Shown: positions 12,901 through 20,539, numbered from the stretch's first letter. The stretch is DNA of 23,533 bases from Ophiothrix spiculata (GCA_000969725.1 JXSR01S018818.1); one strand, 5' to 3'. The notes: generated from the sequence alone by a model not told the origin. A program made the numbers and translations.

Positions 12901-15900
12901 ACAATATTCAAATTGAACTCCAGACAGCGTTCGCCTTAAGATTTTAAAAGTGTGTAGCAAAAACTGCTACGCACTTTCAATTTTGTGTAGCAATTCATAA
13001 ATCTTGTGTAGCAGTTTAAAAACAAAATTATTCAAAATCAAGCAGTTCAATTCCATGTTGGAAAGTTCAACGACTGCCCCAACTCTGCCACATAAATTGT
13101 GTAAGCCCTGTGAGGCTGTGTTAATGTTCTGACAACTCAAAAAAGGTACGGTAAAACTTACCGTGGTCCGTGCTTTACTATTGTTCATCCCCCAATCCAA
13201 AGGTCCCCACCCCCTTTAGTAACCTCTCTTTTCAAGACAGCAAAGCTTTTTAAAGTTAAATCCTATTGGGATATCAAAGTCAATTATACAACAGCACATT
13301 GTAAACACCATTGCATTGCTTAAGCTTACTTGAAAACCTAAACATTAAAAATTCAACACAAAATGACATAAATCAATAGATTGTTATCTTAAAAACATAA
13401 CCACTAACTTTAGAAAACAACATTTCCCATATTTATTTTGTAATTGTCAACCTAAAATCACGAAGCCTGACAGAAAATAATGTAAACAAACACCGGCCAT
13501 TTTTGGTTGGCATAGTCCATTTTCTAATAGGGGTGAGGTTTTATATGACGTTAACAGCTTGTAAAGTCAGCAGTTACGATGTGGGAAATAGTAGACATTG
13601 CAAACGTAGCTATAAATGAGTCAAGAAATCGATTGGAAAGATAAAAAATATAATTATTTATCACACTATTTTGAGATTTTTGTTGAACAAACACACATAT
13701 TAAAGGTTTGTCTTTGATGATGTGAAACAAGAAAGTAATGCATGAATTTTCCAGGGAATTTTTGCATCGCATTTTTTGCTATGCACTTTTAAAATTGATT
13801 CGCAAATGGCCAAAAACGTGTTGCAAAATGCGATGCGACACCGCTTATGTCGAACGCTGATATTGGTGTTTTGATCAAATTTCAATTGAACACCAGCCAA
13901 ATAATGACTACAGGCAATCTAAATGCCATAAACAATGTAATTACATAGATATAACATTGCGAAGTGGCTATGTCGTGCTCTGAAGCCATTTTTGCCAAAT
14001 TAACGGCAAATTTGCCACATCTTTGAGAGGCCATAAAATCTGAGCGAAATGGAATATGAATTTTTCGGTTCAAACTCATTTGTTTGACCACAAAATGAAT
14101 CCCTGACATCAATTAGAACAAATTCTGAGAGATCATGGCAACCCATGCAGGTTATGAGAAAAATTTGCGCTTCCATGTGCTATCAAAATCTCCAATTTGA
14201 TTTTGTGAGTGAAAGTGATGGGAATACACCTTTAAAAAACAAAAAAACATCCAGGGGCAATTTTTCCAAAACCACCCCCCCCCCAAAAAAAAAAAAAGCC
14301 GAACAGATTTTCCAGAGCTGTTAATACTATATAGTTATTTCCAAATTTTACTTGTGGATACAATATGTTTCCAAATTTTACTATCCATACAATATTATAT
14401 TAACCCTTTGAACCCGACTGGCCGGGCTCACGTGTACATGTACCGTATACCCGACGAGCCGGTTTACCGGCTTCAAGGTCACGTGTCAGAAACTTGATGT
14501 GTCTGTCATCAGACATTAAATTAATGAAGCTGTGAACCCACGGTTTATGGTTCATTTTATTCTCATTGACTCGTCAGAGGTGAACAATTCCACATATTTT
14601 TGCAAATTTGATCACAATTTTCAACAAATGTGGCTTTGCCCATAGACTACAACGTAAAAATTATGTCTAATATTTTGGTCGACATAAATTATGTTTTTTT
14701 GTGAATGCTGGTTATTGGAATATTTCAGACTAATGTAAAATGAAAAAGTAAAGCAAAGGGAAATCAAAATCTACTTAAAGGTGCAATTCATGATTTTGAT
14801 GTGGTCCCTTTTTTTAGCTAAATAAAAAGAAGAGTACAACATAAATATATACTGAAATTTTCACTTGATTCCGACCGTTCGTTTCCAAGTTATAAGCTTT
14901 TCAGCATTTTGAAAATCCCCATAGACTACTGTGTTGTAATTACTGTCGGGGCCCCGACAATAATTAGAAAATGACACATTTTCTCACTTTTCTCAAAAAT
15001 GCAAGCACATATGAAAGAATGGTTTAGGGATCGTAACATATACCACTTGATGATTCTTATAAGCTAAAAAACTCTAATTTGATAGAGGTGACCTTGAGGG
15101 TTAAAAGTGGATCATGAATTGCCCCTTTAAGTTTAGGGGTTATATTGTGTTTTTAAACTTTTGGGTTGGCCCGGGTCAGCGGTACAGATACACGTGGAAT
15201 GTCCAGGGTTCAAAGGGTTAACAATATTTATGCGATATTAGTTATACCCCTTTAAAGTAACTATAATGGTAGGGATGAATGAAGATGAATATCTAAAGCT
15301 TCTCCATACTTCAGGAACAGTTTAGAGCGGTTATAAAGAAAAAGGGGGAAAAAAAGAAGGGAAAAAAAAAATGATTTTTGAAATATAATCTTATAAAATA
15401 TCGCAGTGCTAGTATACCTCAGTGTTTTTGAGAGGACTTTTCTCCTCTTAAGATCGCAAAAGCTACATGTATTGCTAATCCCATTTAAAGCAATACTATA
15501 AAGTGTTACAAATGAAGCGCCCCCTGTCACACATGACTTTTAATTCTTTGGGTTCATTGGGTTTGTTTTTGATAGATATGAATACACTCCAAACGATTTG
15601 GCTGAAAGACTTTTTCTGTTATGGCCATTTGTTGAATTAAATTCGGGATCCTGAATTGAATTCCATATATTAGTATATGAAAGCATGCATGTGCTTTTTT
15701 AATTCATTTTTGGTGGCAAAACAAATATTTTTTCACAAAATACCCTTATAATTAGATTGTCACAATCCTTCATTCTTTGCTGTTTTTATATATTCTATTA
15801 CTATAAACAATTTTTGATCAAAATCTTATAGTATTGCTTTAGTTATTGCTAGTCTAGAACTTTAGTAATTGCTTATATTTGTATTCATAAAGCTGACCTT

Positions 15901-17166
15901 TTACAACACACATGTGCTAACTTTAATGAATAGAATAGAATTTAAATAAACGCTCTAGAAATAGGGCCTAGCAAAAATCTGCCTACTTTAAAGAATTCAG
16001 CCTATTAAAAAAAAAAAAAGAGCATGGTTCGATTTTTCAAAACTTAGATTTTAAGTTAATAAGAAAGACTACCCCTGAAAGAGGGTTTTAAAAGTTTCAA
16101 ATTTGAACCAAATCGGTCCATTTTGATTTTATGAGCAATTTTGTATTTTGTATAAAGTTGCCTATACTTCACAGTGTAAGTTATGGTTACCAATAGGCAC
16201 AATTTCCAAAATGGAACATGTTTCAGCCGTAAAATTTCACATGCGTTATCTATAATTGGGCATTTTCACGGTAACGGAAGGACAATCACATACATTTTCT
16301 GTATTTCAAACACATACATTGCCAAAATTGAATTGGATAAAATAAAGCTAATTCCATATTTAGTTGAGTATACCTGAAAGCATTCATATTCAACAGGAAT
16401 TTTTTTGATAAAAATTCCTCTGTCGCAAAATATGCAGATTTATGAGGTCGGTCACGGAAGGACAGCAAAACGGACATGGATTTTCACCTTGAGTACATTT
16501 TTGAAAATTGCTCTGATATAGTTATGAATAAATTTTATTTCAAAGTTACTGAATACATTGCTTGGTGTTTCTGCAATAGTTTGCCACACTCCACACAAAA
16601 ATATTCCCTACGGTTATGTTTTAACAATGCGAAATGCAAAGGGATCATGGTCACGGAAGGACGGTAACGGAAGGACAATTTGTCCGCTGATTTTTGGGTG
16701 CACTGAACTGTAAAACCTTGTCAGGTTTAACAAAAAATACAACTCATGTGTAAATTTGATCCTTATTTAAGCCATTTAGAACAATAACACCCAAGTAAAC
16801 AACCAAGAATGGGTTGAAAAAATTCAATAAAAATTACTACTTTTCATTATGAAAATCAAGAAATTTGACCGAAAATTAGGTTTTTTAAAGAAATTTCATA
16901 GAATCTTTGTTCAATCTTTTCAAAATTAGGTTCATTTTAAAGAACTTTAAAATAGCTTTCTTTTGATACCAAATATATGGTGGTAGCATTTTTCATTGAA
17001 TAGTTACATCCTTTTTTCAATATTTTTCTCATGTCCACTTTTTCGTGAAAATGCCCAATTAGAAAAATATGAGCAATATTTTGATATTAAGTTTGAAAAA
17101 ATGTTGAACCAATCGGACCATGCTCCTTTAACACACTAATAAATTTTAATGTTTCATATAAAAAAC

Positions 17167-17214
<48 letters not shown>

Positions 17215-18621
17215 AGAAATCAACAAATGATTCTGAAATCAACCTATTTCAATTAAAAATCAGGGGAAAAATAAAAAATAAAAAAATGGTTGCAAAGAAA
17301 AAACAATTTAACAGTGATGAAAATTTGTCTCTCATTCACATATTTTGAAGATGACAATAGTCTAGAACAGTTCAAGAATGATATGTTAAAATGAAACACC
17401 AATTGTGTCACCCTCTCGTTTACGCCAACCACAGTTCTAGTTAATGATCCAGAGATAGTAAACATCATGGAAAAGAAACAAAGAGAGTTTGAGAGACAGG
17501 TGGCATGTGTATTAATCAATACAACACCACAAATAAATATGGCTTTATTTATTTTCGTGTACATGGTTATAAATGTAATTAAAACTCTACATTTTCATTC
17601 AAAAATTTGATAAATAATTTCATTATTAAAATGTACCTGTTTTTCACTTAATGATGTTATTTTCATCTGTTGGTTGTGCAACTCATTCTTGAGTTCACCA
17701 TTCTGAAAGTGAAAATATCAAAAACAAAACATTCAATCCCAGACTTAATTTAATTTCAGAAAATGGAGATCTAGATTCTGAAAATGTAACATTTAGAATA
17801 CCAGAAATGACTACACCCCTGATTCAACTAACTACTCTACGCTTGGTCATAGTATGTTTTGCATCAAATTATTTATGATAATTATCTTCCACGGCTGTGC
17901 AAATGGAACATCTCCACGGTAAATATTGCGATGCAAAGAAATGGAGGTGACCTGCTGGCGTGTGTGCAGTAAACACCGGTGAAAATGCAGGTCAACAGAC
18001 TCGAAAACTTTGCAAAATCCGGCCGAAATTTACACTTCAAAATAAGATTATAGACTGAAATAAATTCGTTGGTAACAATATATTATATATTTGAACTTAC
18101 CTGAGGGTCATTTTTCATTTTGGCAACAAGAATCTGAAAGATATCAAGAAAGATTTGTGGATGAGAATCGGAATGCGAGGAGGAAAAGTTACGATGCACG
18201 GTACAATGGAAGACATTACGAACGCAATGAATGGACGACTTGTCGCCGTAAACTAAAAATAAATGACCTCATAACCACAAAAAAACATAAATAAACTACA
18301 CATTAAATGTAAGGAATACTTACTCTACAACGTCGAGCCGAAAGATAACAGAAACGGCGATCGAGTAAATGAAAATAAGTTGATGTTTTGATGGTACAAG
18401 CGGAGAAGGGCATTTAAACTCATTTACATACCGTACATGCACCACACATGCAACACACGGCAAAAATACACGCACGGGTACTGGCTTCCCATACTTTGCG
18501 TTGTTTTCAATTCGAGCAACAACCGTGTTTGAGACAAGTGAAAATCAAATGGTTTTACCTGATGGCACTGTATTTCCTTCCGAAGTAGTTGCTGTAATTT
18601 TTCCAGGTCTGCATTCGACAT
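853..18621 (-). CDS. PHF21A: PHF21A/BHC80-like PHD finger protein, whole 12-exon gene
   Basis: The joined exons are 18621-18559, 18133-18101, 17702-17637, 11651-11583, 9563-9342, 8768-8646, 7520-7386, 6323-6257, 5098-5043, 3321-3178, 1607-1431 and 954-853. They give 418 codons plus a stop. All introns are GT-AG, and all are phase 0 except the one between exons 8 and 9 (phase 1). Domains in order: N-terminal coiled coil (about 1-77), His/Pro-rich linker (78-192), conserved basic block with [10 protein letters not shown] (193-237), PHD finger (279-326) and C-terminal coiled coil (327-418). This order and the local motifs match vertebrate PHF21A (BHC80). In vertebrates that protein sits in the LSD1-CoREST complex, binds histone H3 unmethylated at lysine 4 and helps silence neuronal genes in other tissues. 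The model is shorter than the vertebrate protein (over 600 residues), mainly in the centre, where an assembly gap in intron 4 may hide exons. PHF21B is the other vertebrate paralogue; this is probably the pre-duplication orthologue. Confidence 0.93.
1431..1607 (-). CDS. PHF21A: PHF21A-like exon 11 (C-terminal coiled coil)
   Basis: The exon encodes 59 residues with acceptor CCTATTTAG and donor GTAAGT, phase 0. It contains [20 protein letters not shown], then an [14 protein letters not shown] heptad segment and [10 protein letters not shown]. These match the PW-GT---VHSYI and EEEK-KLL---SDL---R segments that follow the PHD finger in vertebrate PHF21A. Confidence 0.94.
1876..2062. mobile_element. 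187-bp inverted-repeat element (MITE) in intron 10
   Basis: The left end CCTGGACCCTATTTCATAAA and the right end (reverse complement CCTGGGCCTTATTTCATAAA) form terminal inverted repeats. The similarity continues through AAGTT and TCAACCTA, about 35 nt with few mismatches. There is no coding capacity, so it is a non-autonomous DNA element. Confidence 0.75.
2063..3177. other. Intron 10, left part: nothing recognised
   Basis: AT-rich intronic DNA with A-rich patches (around 2400-2450). No convincing exon, RNA gene or inverted repeat was seen on either strand. Confidence 0.5.
3178..3321 (-). CDS. PHF21A: PHF21A-like exon 10, PHD finger (reader of unmodified H3K4)
   Basis: One exon encodes the whole zinc-binding PHD module, 48 residues opening [20 protein letters not shown]. 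The C4HC3 ligands in the spliced model are C284, C287, C296, C299, H304, C307, C322 and C325. The HEDFC motif and the Met before CDTC are the features that, in human BHC80, contact the unmodified lysine 4 of histone H3; both are present. Acceptor CAATCTAG, donor GTACCT. This is the firmest identification in the window. Confidence 0.96.
3322..4651. other. Intron 9, right part: no gene or clear repeat
   Basis: This AT-rich stretch carries only short unsupported open frames on both strands, with no splice pattern, codon signal or motif. No inverted or tandem repeat of note was seen before the hairpin at 4652. Confidence 0.5.
4652..4767. repeat. 116-bp near-perfect hairpin element in intron 9
   Basis: The left arm from 4652 starts ATGTCCCATAATGCATCTTG and continues to GTAAAGTGTGCG. 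The right arm ending at 4767 is its reverse complement over about 38 nt apart from one two-base difference. The loop is about 38 nt. It is typical of a foldback MITE or a recent inverted duplication. Confidence 0.9.
5043..5098 (-). CDS. PHF21A: PHF21A-like exon 9 (pre-PHD linker)
   Basis: This 56-nt exon has acceptor CTCAACAG and donor GTAAGT. With the split codon it encodes D followed by [18 protein letters not shown], restoring phase 0 ahead of the PHD exon. It has no strong sequence signature. It is accepted because 67 + 56 nt together keep the frame and both splice sites are good. Confidence 0.72.
5555..5750. repeat. About 196-bp hairpin element in intron 8
   Basis: The arms of about 80 nt pair outward from a loop of about 25 nt. 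The left arm starts TAGACCATATCGATAATTGA and includes CCGCCGTTGATGGGGTAAAT. The right arm carries ATTTACCCCATCAACGGCGG and ends ATCGATATGGTCTG. Mismatches concentrate near the loop. The rest of intron 8 shows no feature beyond a weak short inverted pair (GGCATGGTT / AACCATACC) near 5482-5525. Confidence 0.88.
6257..6323 (-). CDS. PHF21A: PHF21A-like exon 8 (basic segment at the AT-hook position)
   Basis: The exon encodes 22 residues plus one base ([20 protein letters not shown] followed by RR). Acceptor TTTTTCAG, donor GTTAGT, phase 1. In vertebrate PHF21A this position leads into an AT-hook (RGRPPK type). Here the basic run QEKRRR joins to an acidic/polar exon without the Gly-Arg-Pro core. 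The exon is supported by splice sites and by its in-frame join to exon 9. Confidence 0.8.
6324..7276. other. Intron 7, no gene
   Basis: Intronic AT-rich DNA with a run of 12 C at about 6897-6908. TATATTCTGT-containing phrases occur near 6850 and 7020, suggesting an old diverged duplication. No exon is supported. Confidence 0.45.
7277..7370. repeat. Two-copy 47-bp tandem duplication near exon 7
   Basis: GTAGCGACGACATACATTTT at 7277 recurs as GTAGCGATGACTCATATTTT at about 7324. Both copies continue into TCAATTC, so the unit is about 47 bp with moderate divergence. It lies just downstream of the exon 7 donor in transcript order. Confidence 0.6.
7386..7520 (-). CDS. PHF21A: PHF21A-like exon 7 (conserved basic helix block)
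   Basis: The exon encodes 45 residues with acceptor CTATTTTGTAG and donor GTAAGT, phase 0. It opens [20 protein letters not shown] and continues [15 protein letters not shown]. This matches the most conserved region outside the PHD finger in PHF21A/B (KLAFM--LGLVT, then a Ser/Arg/Lys block ending in TANP). The basic cluster could act as a nuclear localisation signal; that is an inference. Confidence 0.93.
7753..8021. mobile_element. 269-bp TIR element with 11-bp target duplication, intron 6
   Basis: The direct repeat TAGCTATCAAC flanks the element at 7742-7752 and 8022-8032. Inside, the inverted ends share the perfect 16-mer ACCTTTGTTTTTTCGG (7769-7784, reverse complement at 7992-8007), with looser pairing outward to the edges. 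The core holds two direct copies of a 65-bp unit beginning CAACTATTTCGGGATCAAAA (7821 and 7886). No coding capacity. Confidence 0.85.
8033..8510. other. Intron 6, right of the TIR element: nothing recognised
   Basis: AT-rich intronic DNA between two short elements. No exon, RNA gene or further repeat could be supported. Confidence 0.45.
8511..8634. repeat. 124-bp hairpin element beside the exon 6 donor
   Basis: The left arm holds ATTGGACAATGTAAACAAAA and the right arm its reverse complement (TTTTGTTTACATTGTCCAAT). The pairing extends outward to TAGGC / GCCTA type ends, with a second inner pair CAGGGC / GCCCTG. The right end is about 10 bases from the 5' splice site of exon 6 (8644-8645). Confidence 0.87.
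8646..8768 (-). CDS. PHF21A: PHF21A-like exon 6 (linker)
   Basis: The exon encodes 41 residues (start [20 protein letters not shown], end LTPEEK), with acceptor ATTATTGCAG and donor GTAAGT, phase 0. The TPEEK end leads straight into the conserved block of exon 7, as the Pro/Lys-rich stretch does in vertebrate PHF21A. A hairpin element ends only about 10 bases beyond its donor site. Confidence 0.83.
9342..9563 (-). CDS. PHF21A: PHF21A-like exon 5 (His/Pro-rich linker)
   Basis: The exon encodes 74 residues with acceptor AATCTGCAG and donor GTAAGT, phase 0. It contains a His-rich run ([10 protein letters not shown]), a Pro-rich run (QPPTPPR) and a segment IKVPNVASR. The low-complexity composition fits the poorly conserved linker of PHF21A. 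Assignment rests on position, splice sites and open frame more than on direct similarity. The frame stays open into both flanking introns, so only the splice sites define the exon. Confidence 0.8.
9564..10179. other. Intron 4, stretch left of the gap: no gene
   Basis: The minus-strand frame of exon 5 stays open here through 9824, but no second splice boundary or family similarity supports coding. No repeat was recognised. Confidence 0.45.
10180..10633. other. Assembly gap of 454 N in intron 4
   Basis: Undetermined bases. The apparent open frame across it is an artefact. The gap lies between exons 4 and 5, exactly where the model is shortest relative to vertebrate PHF21A, so missing exons here are possible. 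Confidence 0.99.
10785..10942. repeat. Small inverted pair GCAGGCATAG in intron 4
   Basis: TGTTGCAGGCATAGTGT at 10785 and ACGCTATGCCTGCAGCA at 10926 are inverted copies with two mismatches, about 158 bp end to end. It is possibly a short MITE. The rest of 10634-11582 shows no exon or other repeat. Confidence 0.45.
11583..11651 (-). CDS. PHF21A: PHF21A-like exon 4 (end of N-terminal coiled coil)
   Basis: The exon encodes 23 residues starting [20 protein letters not shown], with acceptor TTTACTAG and donor GTGAGT. It matches the KRVVEQLRKNL segment of vertebrate PHF21A. It lies almost 6 kb downstream of exon 3 across the repeat-laden intron 3. The KKEP motif resembles a SUMO-acceptor site; that function is only inferred. 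Confidence 0.92.
11870..14136. mobile_element. Large foldback element in intron 3
   Basis: The left arm (about 11870-12490) is repeated in reverse complement as 12605-12924 plus 13861-14136. Examples: GTGGTCAAACAAATGAGTTT at about 11912 against the reverse complement at about 14075-14094, and CCTATAAAATCAAGGATGGT near 12760 against the inverse of 12305-12335. The arms are about 600 nt with substitutions and small indels. The loop is about 115 nt (12490-12604). The right arm is split by a 935-bp insertion. No protein is encoded. Confidence 0.85.
12925..13859. mobile_element. 935-bp TIR element nested in the foldback arm
   Basis: The insertion is bounded by CAGCGTTCG (12925-12933) and CGAACGCTG (13851-13859). 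Subterminal blocks also pair: ATTTTAAAAGTGTGTAGCAA on the left with an inverse block near 13770-13792 on the right. GTGTAGCA recurs three times near the left end. The uninterrupted opposite arm of the foldback gives the empty-site sequence and shows at most a 1-bp duplication (A). CAG...CTG ends recall hAT elements, but the expected 8-bp duplication is missing. Confidence 0.78.
14137..14399. other. Intron 3 spacer with C10-A13 low-complexity run
   Basis: Between two elements; contains a run of C followed by A near 14274-14297 and the repeated phrase TTTCCAAATTTTACT at about 14339 and 14368. No gene. Confidence 0.5.
14404..15217. mobile_element. piggyBac-like non-autonomous element flanked by TTAA
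   Basis: TTAA at 14400-14403 and 15218-15221 flanks inverted ends CCCTTTGAACCC / GGGTTCAAAGGG. TTAA duplication with CCCTTTG ends is characteristic of piggyBac/Looper elements. The 814-bp body has no transposase frame and contains a second TTAA element, so the original element was about 460 bp. Confidence 0.82.
14779..15126. mobile_element. 348-bp TTAA-flanked element nested inside the piggyBac-like element
   Basis: Ends AGGTGCAATTCATGAT and ATCATGAATTGCCCCT (one mismatch) are bordered by TTAA at 14775-14778 and 15127-15130. It is non-coding, and the ends differ from those of the host element, so it is a separate family with the same target preference. Confidence 0.78.
15488..15839. mobile_element. 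352-bp Tc1/mariner-like MITE, copy A (intron 3)
   Basis: The 14-bp perfect inverted ends AAGCAATACTATAA / TTATAGTATTGCTT are flanked by TA on both sides (15486-15487 and 15840-15841), as in Tc1/mariner insertions. It contains GAAGCGCCCCCTGTCAC near the left end. No coding frame. A second copy lies at 19461. Confidence 0.82.
16019..17126. mobile_element. About 1.1-kb TIR element with CGGAAGGAC motifs
   Basis: The left end GAGCATGGTTCGATT (16020-16034) is inverted at the right end as AATCGGACCATGCTCC (17111-17126). A second, perfect 17-bp inverted pair AATTGGGCATTTTCACG lies inside (16254-16270 and 17044-17060). Four copies of GGTNACGGAAGGAC occur at about 16270-16283, 16450-16463, 16649-16662 and 16663-16676, the last two head to tail. 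No transposase-like frame was seen. Confidence 0.7.
17165..17213. repeat. (CAA)n microsatellite
   Basis: About 15 uninterrupted copies of ACA/CAA in intron 3. The surrounding stretch 17127-17636 otherwise shows nothing recognisable. Confidence 0.95.
17637..17702 (-). CDS. PHF21A: PHF21A-like exon 3 (coiled coil)
   Basis: The exon encodes 22 residues starting [20 protein letters not shown] and ending in KQ. Acceptor CACTTTCAG, donor GTACAT, phase 0 at both ends. It corresponds to the L-x-x-L-H-x-x-Q-x-KIT-LSEKQ heptad segment of the family. Confidence 0.92.
18101..18133 (-). CDS. PHF21A: PHF21A-like exon 2 (33 nt)
   Basis: This 11-codon exon encodes [11 protein letters not shown], between a TATCTTTCAG acceptor and a GTAAGT-type donor. 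It is the counterpart of the LVAQMKQDPQ segment of vertebrate PHF21A. It is too short to be found as an ORF and was found by looking for the continuation of exon 1. Confidence 0.9.
18559..18621 (-). CDS. PHF21A: PHF21A-like exon 1 (start codon, N-terminal coiled coil)
   Basis: The exon encodes 21 residues beginning [20 protein letters not shown] and ends at a CAG|GTAAAA donor (phase 0). The ending LRKEIQCHQ corresponds to the start of vertebrate PHF21A, where a short helix ending in EIQ-HQ precedes the Lys/Gln-rich coiled coil. The Met at 18621 is chosen because it puts the protein start at the same place as in the vertebrate family. Confidence 0.9.
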
Positions 18622-18800
18622 TTTGATGTAGTTTTCGCTCCAGATTTATGTTATCCCGCGGGGGTTTTACACCGGGACCAATACCCCACTGCACTTTTGA
18701 TTGGGATACGTGAACCGCACAACACTGCGTACTAATACTGAACTTGTAGGAGGAAAATACAAGTTTTCAAGCATTGACCTGACAAAAGAAGGCCAAAAGG
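18622..18800 (-). promoter_or_regulatory. Probable 5' UTR and TATA-less promoter of the PHF21A-like gene
   Basis: Upstream of the start codon (reading leftwards) is a local GC-rich patch (CCCGCGGGGG near 18656). CCAAT boxes lie in opposite orientations at 18678-18682 (plus strand) and 18700-18704 (read on the minus strand). No TATA box is apparent. This fits a broadly expressed chromatin gene, but the start site cannot be fixed from sequence. Confidence 0.35.
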
Positions 18801-19458
18801 TTAAAGAAAACAATTAAGTTAATATATTTAATTCAATTTCTTATTAAATTTGAGCTTCAGTGAAATATTTTGAACTACTTTTCTATCATTCTTAAAAGAC
18901 TTAATTCTGAGTAAAAAGGCAAAACACCTCTGTAAGATTCCCGGATGTAAATGATTCCCTATGACTGTCAGAAGTTTCTGATTCTAAATAATTGGTTGGT
19001 TTGGAGCATTTCTTATCAAAATACATTATTAATTCAATATTTTCAGCAAACCTCGCATTTGTACCCACGACGAAGTCGGAAATCCAGCACTTTGGAGCTT
19101 GAAAACCCGGATTACCCACCAGTGCAATGGCCAATCATAAGAGCTGCCAATCATTGGGCCTATCATTTTAGGCCTAGCCTAGCCTACTGTAACAGGTCTG
19201 GCCTAGAGTTAGGCCTAAATCAGTTAGGATTGTTTTTCAGTTTCCCATTTTTTTGCCACCACATGTAATTTGAGGATGGGAAAAAATGTTCAAGTAGCTT
19301 GAACTTTGCAATTTGAGTGACTTGTAAAATTGCTCAAATTTTAGACGAGGCCTACAGTTGGGCCTACTCTGAGTTTCAAAATGATCATGTCAAATTTCGA
19401 TTCTTTGGGGGTTGCGAGTCTGAAACTTTTAGTTCAGTCAAAGGCTCAAGTTTATTTT
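18801..19458. other. Intergenic stretch upstream of the PHF21A-like gene
   Basis: Only short overlapping open frames on both strands. Two CCAAT pentamers lie near 19129 and 19149, and a GGCCTA-rich patch at 19157-19216. An upstream non-coding exon or enhancer is possible but not demonstrable. Confidence 0.4.
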
Positions 19459-19460
19459 TA

Positions 19461-19810
19461 AAGCAATACTATAAAGTGTTAAAAATGAAGCGCCCCTGTC
19501 ACCCATGACTTTTGATTTTTGGGACTTATTGGGATTGTTTTTGGTAGACATGAATACCATCCAAATGATTTGGCTCAAAGGTGCTTACTTTTTCTGTTAT
19601 GGCCATTTGTTGAATTAAATTCGGGATCCCGAATTTAATTCCACGTGTATTAGTATAGGAAAGTATTTATGTGTTTTTCAGTATCCATTTTTGGGTGGCA
19701 AAACAATTTTTTTTACAAAATAAACTTGAAAACGCTTTTAGATAGCCACATTCCTCCATATTATGCTGTTTTACTATAAAGCATTTTTGATCAATATCTT
19801 ATAGTATTTT
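19461..19810. mobile_element. Tc1/mariner-like MITE, copy B (upstream of the PHF21A-like gene)
   Basis: It is collinear with 15488-15839 in the same orientation, sharing phrases such as GTTATGGCCATTTGTTGAAT and AATTCGGGATCC. TA precedes the left end (19459-19460). The right end has decayed (GTATTTTTA instead of GTATTGCTTTA), with several indels relative to copy A. Confidence 0.82.
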
Positions 19811-19876
19811 TAAGTAAAGTTCCAAGTTTTTAGTTTCAAGTTTAGGCCCTAAGTTTGTGTTTCAAGTCTCATGTGG

Positions 19877-19959
19877 TTTTTTTTTTTTTTTTTTTTTTTT
19901 TTTGGGGGGGGGGGGCAAACGGGAGGGAGAAAAAAAATTTTTCCCCCCCCCCCCCCCCC
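19877..19959. repeat. Homopolymer cluster T27-G12 ... C17
   Basis: T runs from 19877 to 19903, directly followed by G to 19915. After an A-rich spacer, a C run occupies 19943-19959. The G and C runs could pair as a hairpin. Such tracts are also places where assemblies and base calls fail. Confidence 0.9.
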
Positions 19960-19976
19960 GTACTCTCTAAATGTAA

Positions 19977-20225
19977 AATGAGTGAAAAAACGAGTGAATG
20001 CCAATTCACTCGAAAAAGAGTGAAAACAGCTGTATGCGCCAGTCAATCCACTCAAAAAAGAGAGAAATGACTGAACTTTCACTCCAAAAAGAGTGAAAAA
20101 AGAGTGAGAGGAACACCCGGGGGAACACCACTCGAAAATGTATTGTCCTCCTTTTAACTCTTTAAAGAGTGGACATTCACTCGCTGAGAGTGAACGTCAC
20201 TCCTTTTCGAGTGAATATTCCACAA
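19977..20225. repeat. Array of GAGTG / CACTC motifs
   Basis: About 14 copies of GAGTGAA-like motifs alternate in direct and inverted orientation over 250 bp (e.g. GAGTGAATGCCAATTCACTC, AGAGTGAACGTCACTCC). Neighbouring copies can pair into many small hairpins. Short open frames here are by-products of the repeat. Confidence 0.75.
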
Positions 20226-20235
20226 TTTTAGGCTA

Positions 20236-20539
20236 ATGAAACTCGATTACAGGTTTCCCGTAACATTTTTTTCTGATCATAATGAGGCAACATTTTCATT
20301 AGTCATTATTCATTACTTCCCATTTTCCGTTTATCACAAAAAAACATTATTTTCTGTGCAGTCATTTCAAAATAAAAAAAAAATGTTTGTGTCACCGGAC
20401 ATTGATTTTGAAGTTGTTGATTACAGTTCCCCATGGAAATTGCAATGTAATGAACATAATGATAGGATTGATTGGTTTAGGCCTACTATAGAATTTCCCA
20501 TGGTTGTTTTAGCTAGACCTGTATCAATGGCGGGCTTTG
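20236..20539. other. Stretch between motif array and LINE fragment
   Basis: A plus-strand frame of 123 codons (20236-20607) overlaps the LINE relic but has no recognisable domain, promoter or coding composition. It is regarded as chance. Confidence 0.4.

Noticed and set aside
13551..13900. Minus-strand frames inside the 935-bp nested element as a possible transposase remnant
   Set aside because: No transposase motif could be recognised, and the frames are short and overlap one another.
17165..17213. Polyglutamine or polyasparagine coding from the CAA repeat
   Set aside because: It lies deep in intron 3 with no exon boundaries or open frame of note; it is a microsatellite.
19849..20082. Overlapping open frames on both strands with Lys, Gly and Pro runs
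   Set aside because: They are produced by the homopolymer cluster and the GAGTG array.
19977..20225. CRISPR-like array
   Set aside because: The motifs are 5-8 bp, in both orientations and irregularly spaced, and the genome is eukaryotic.
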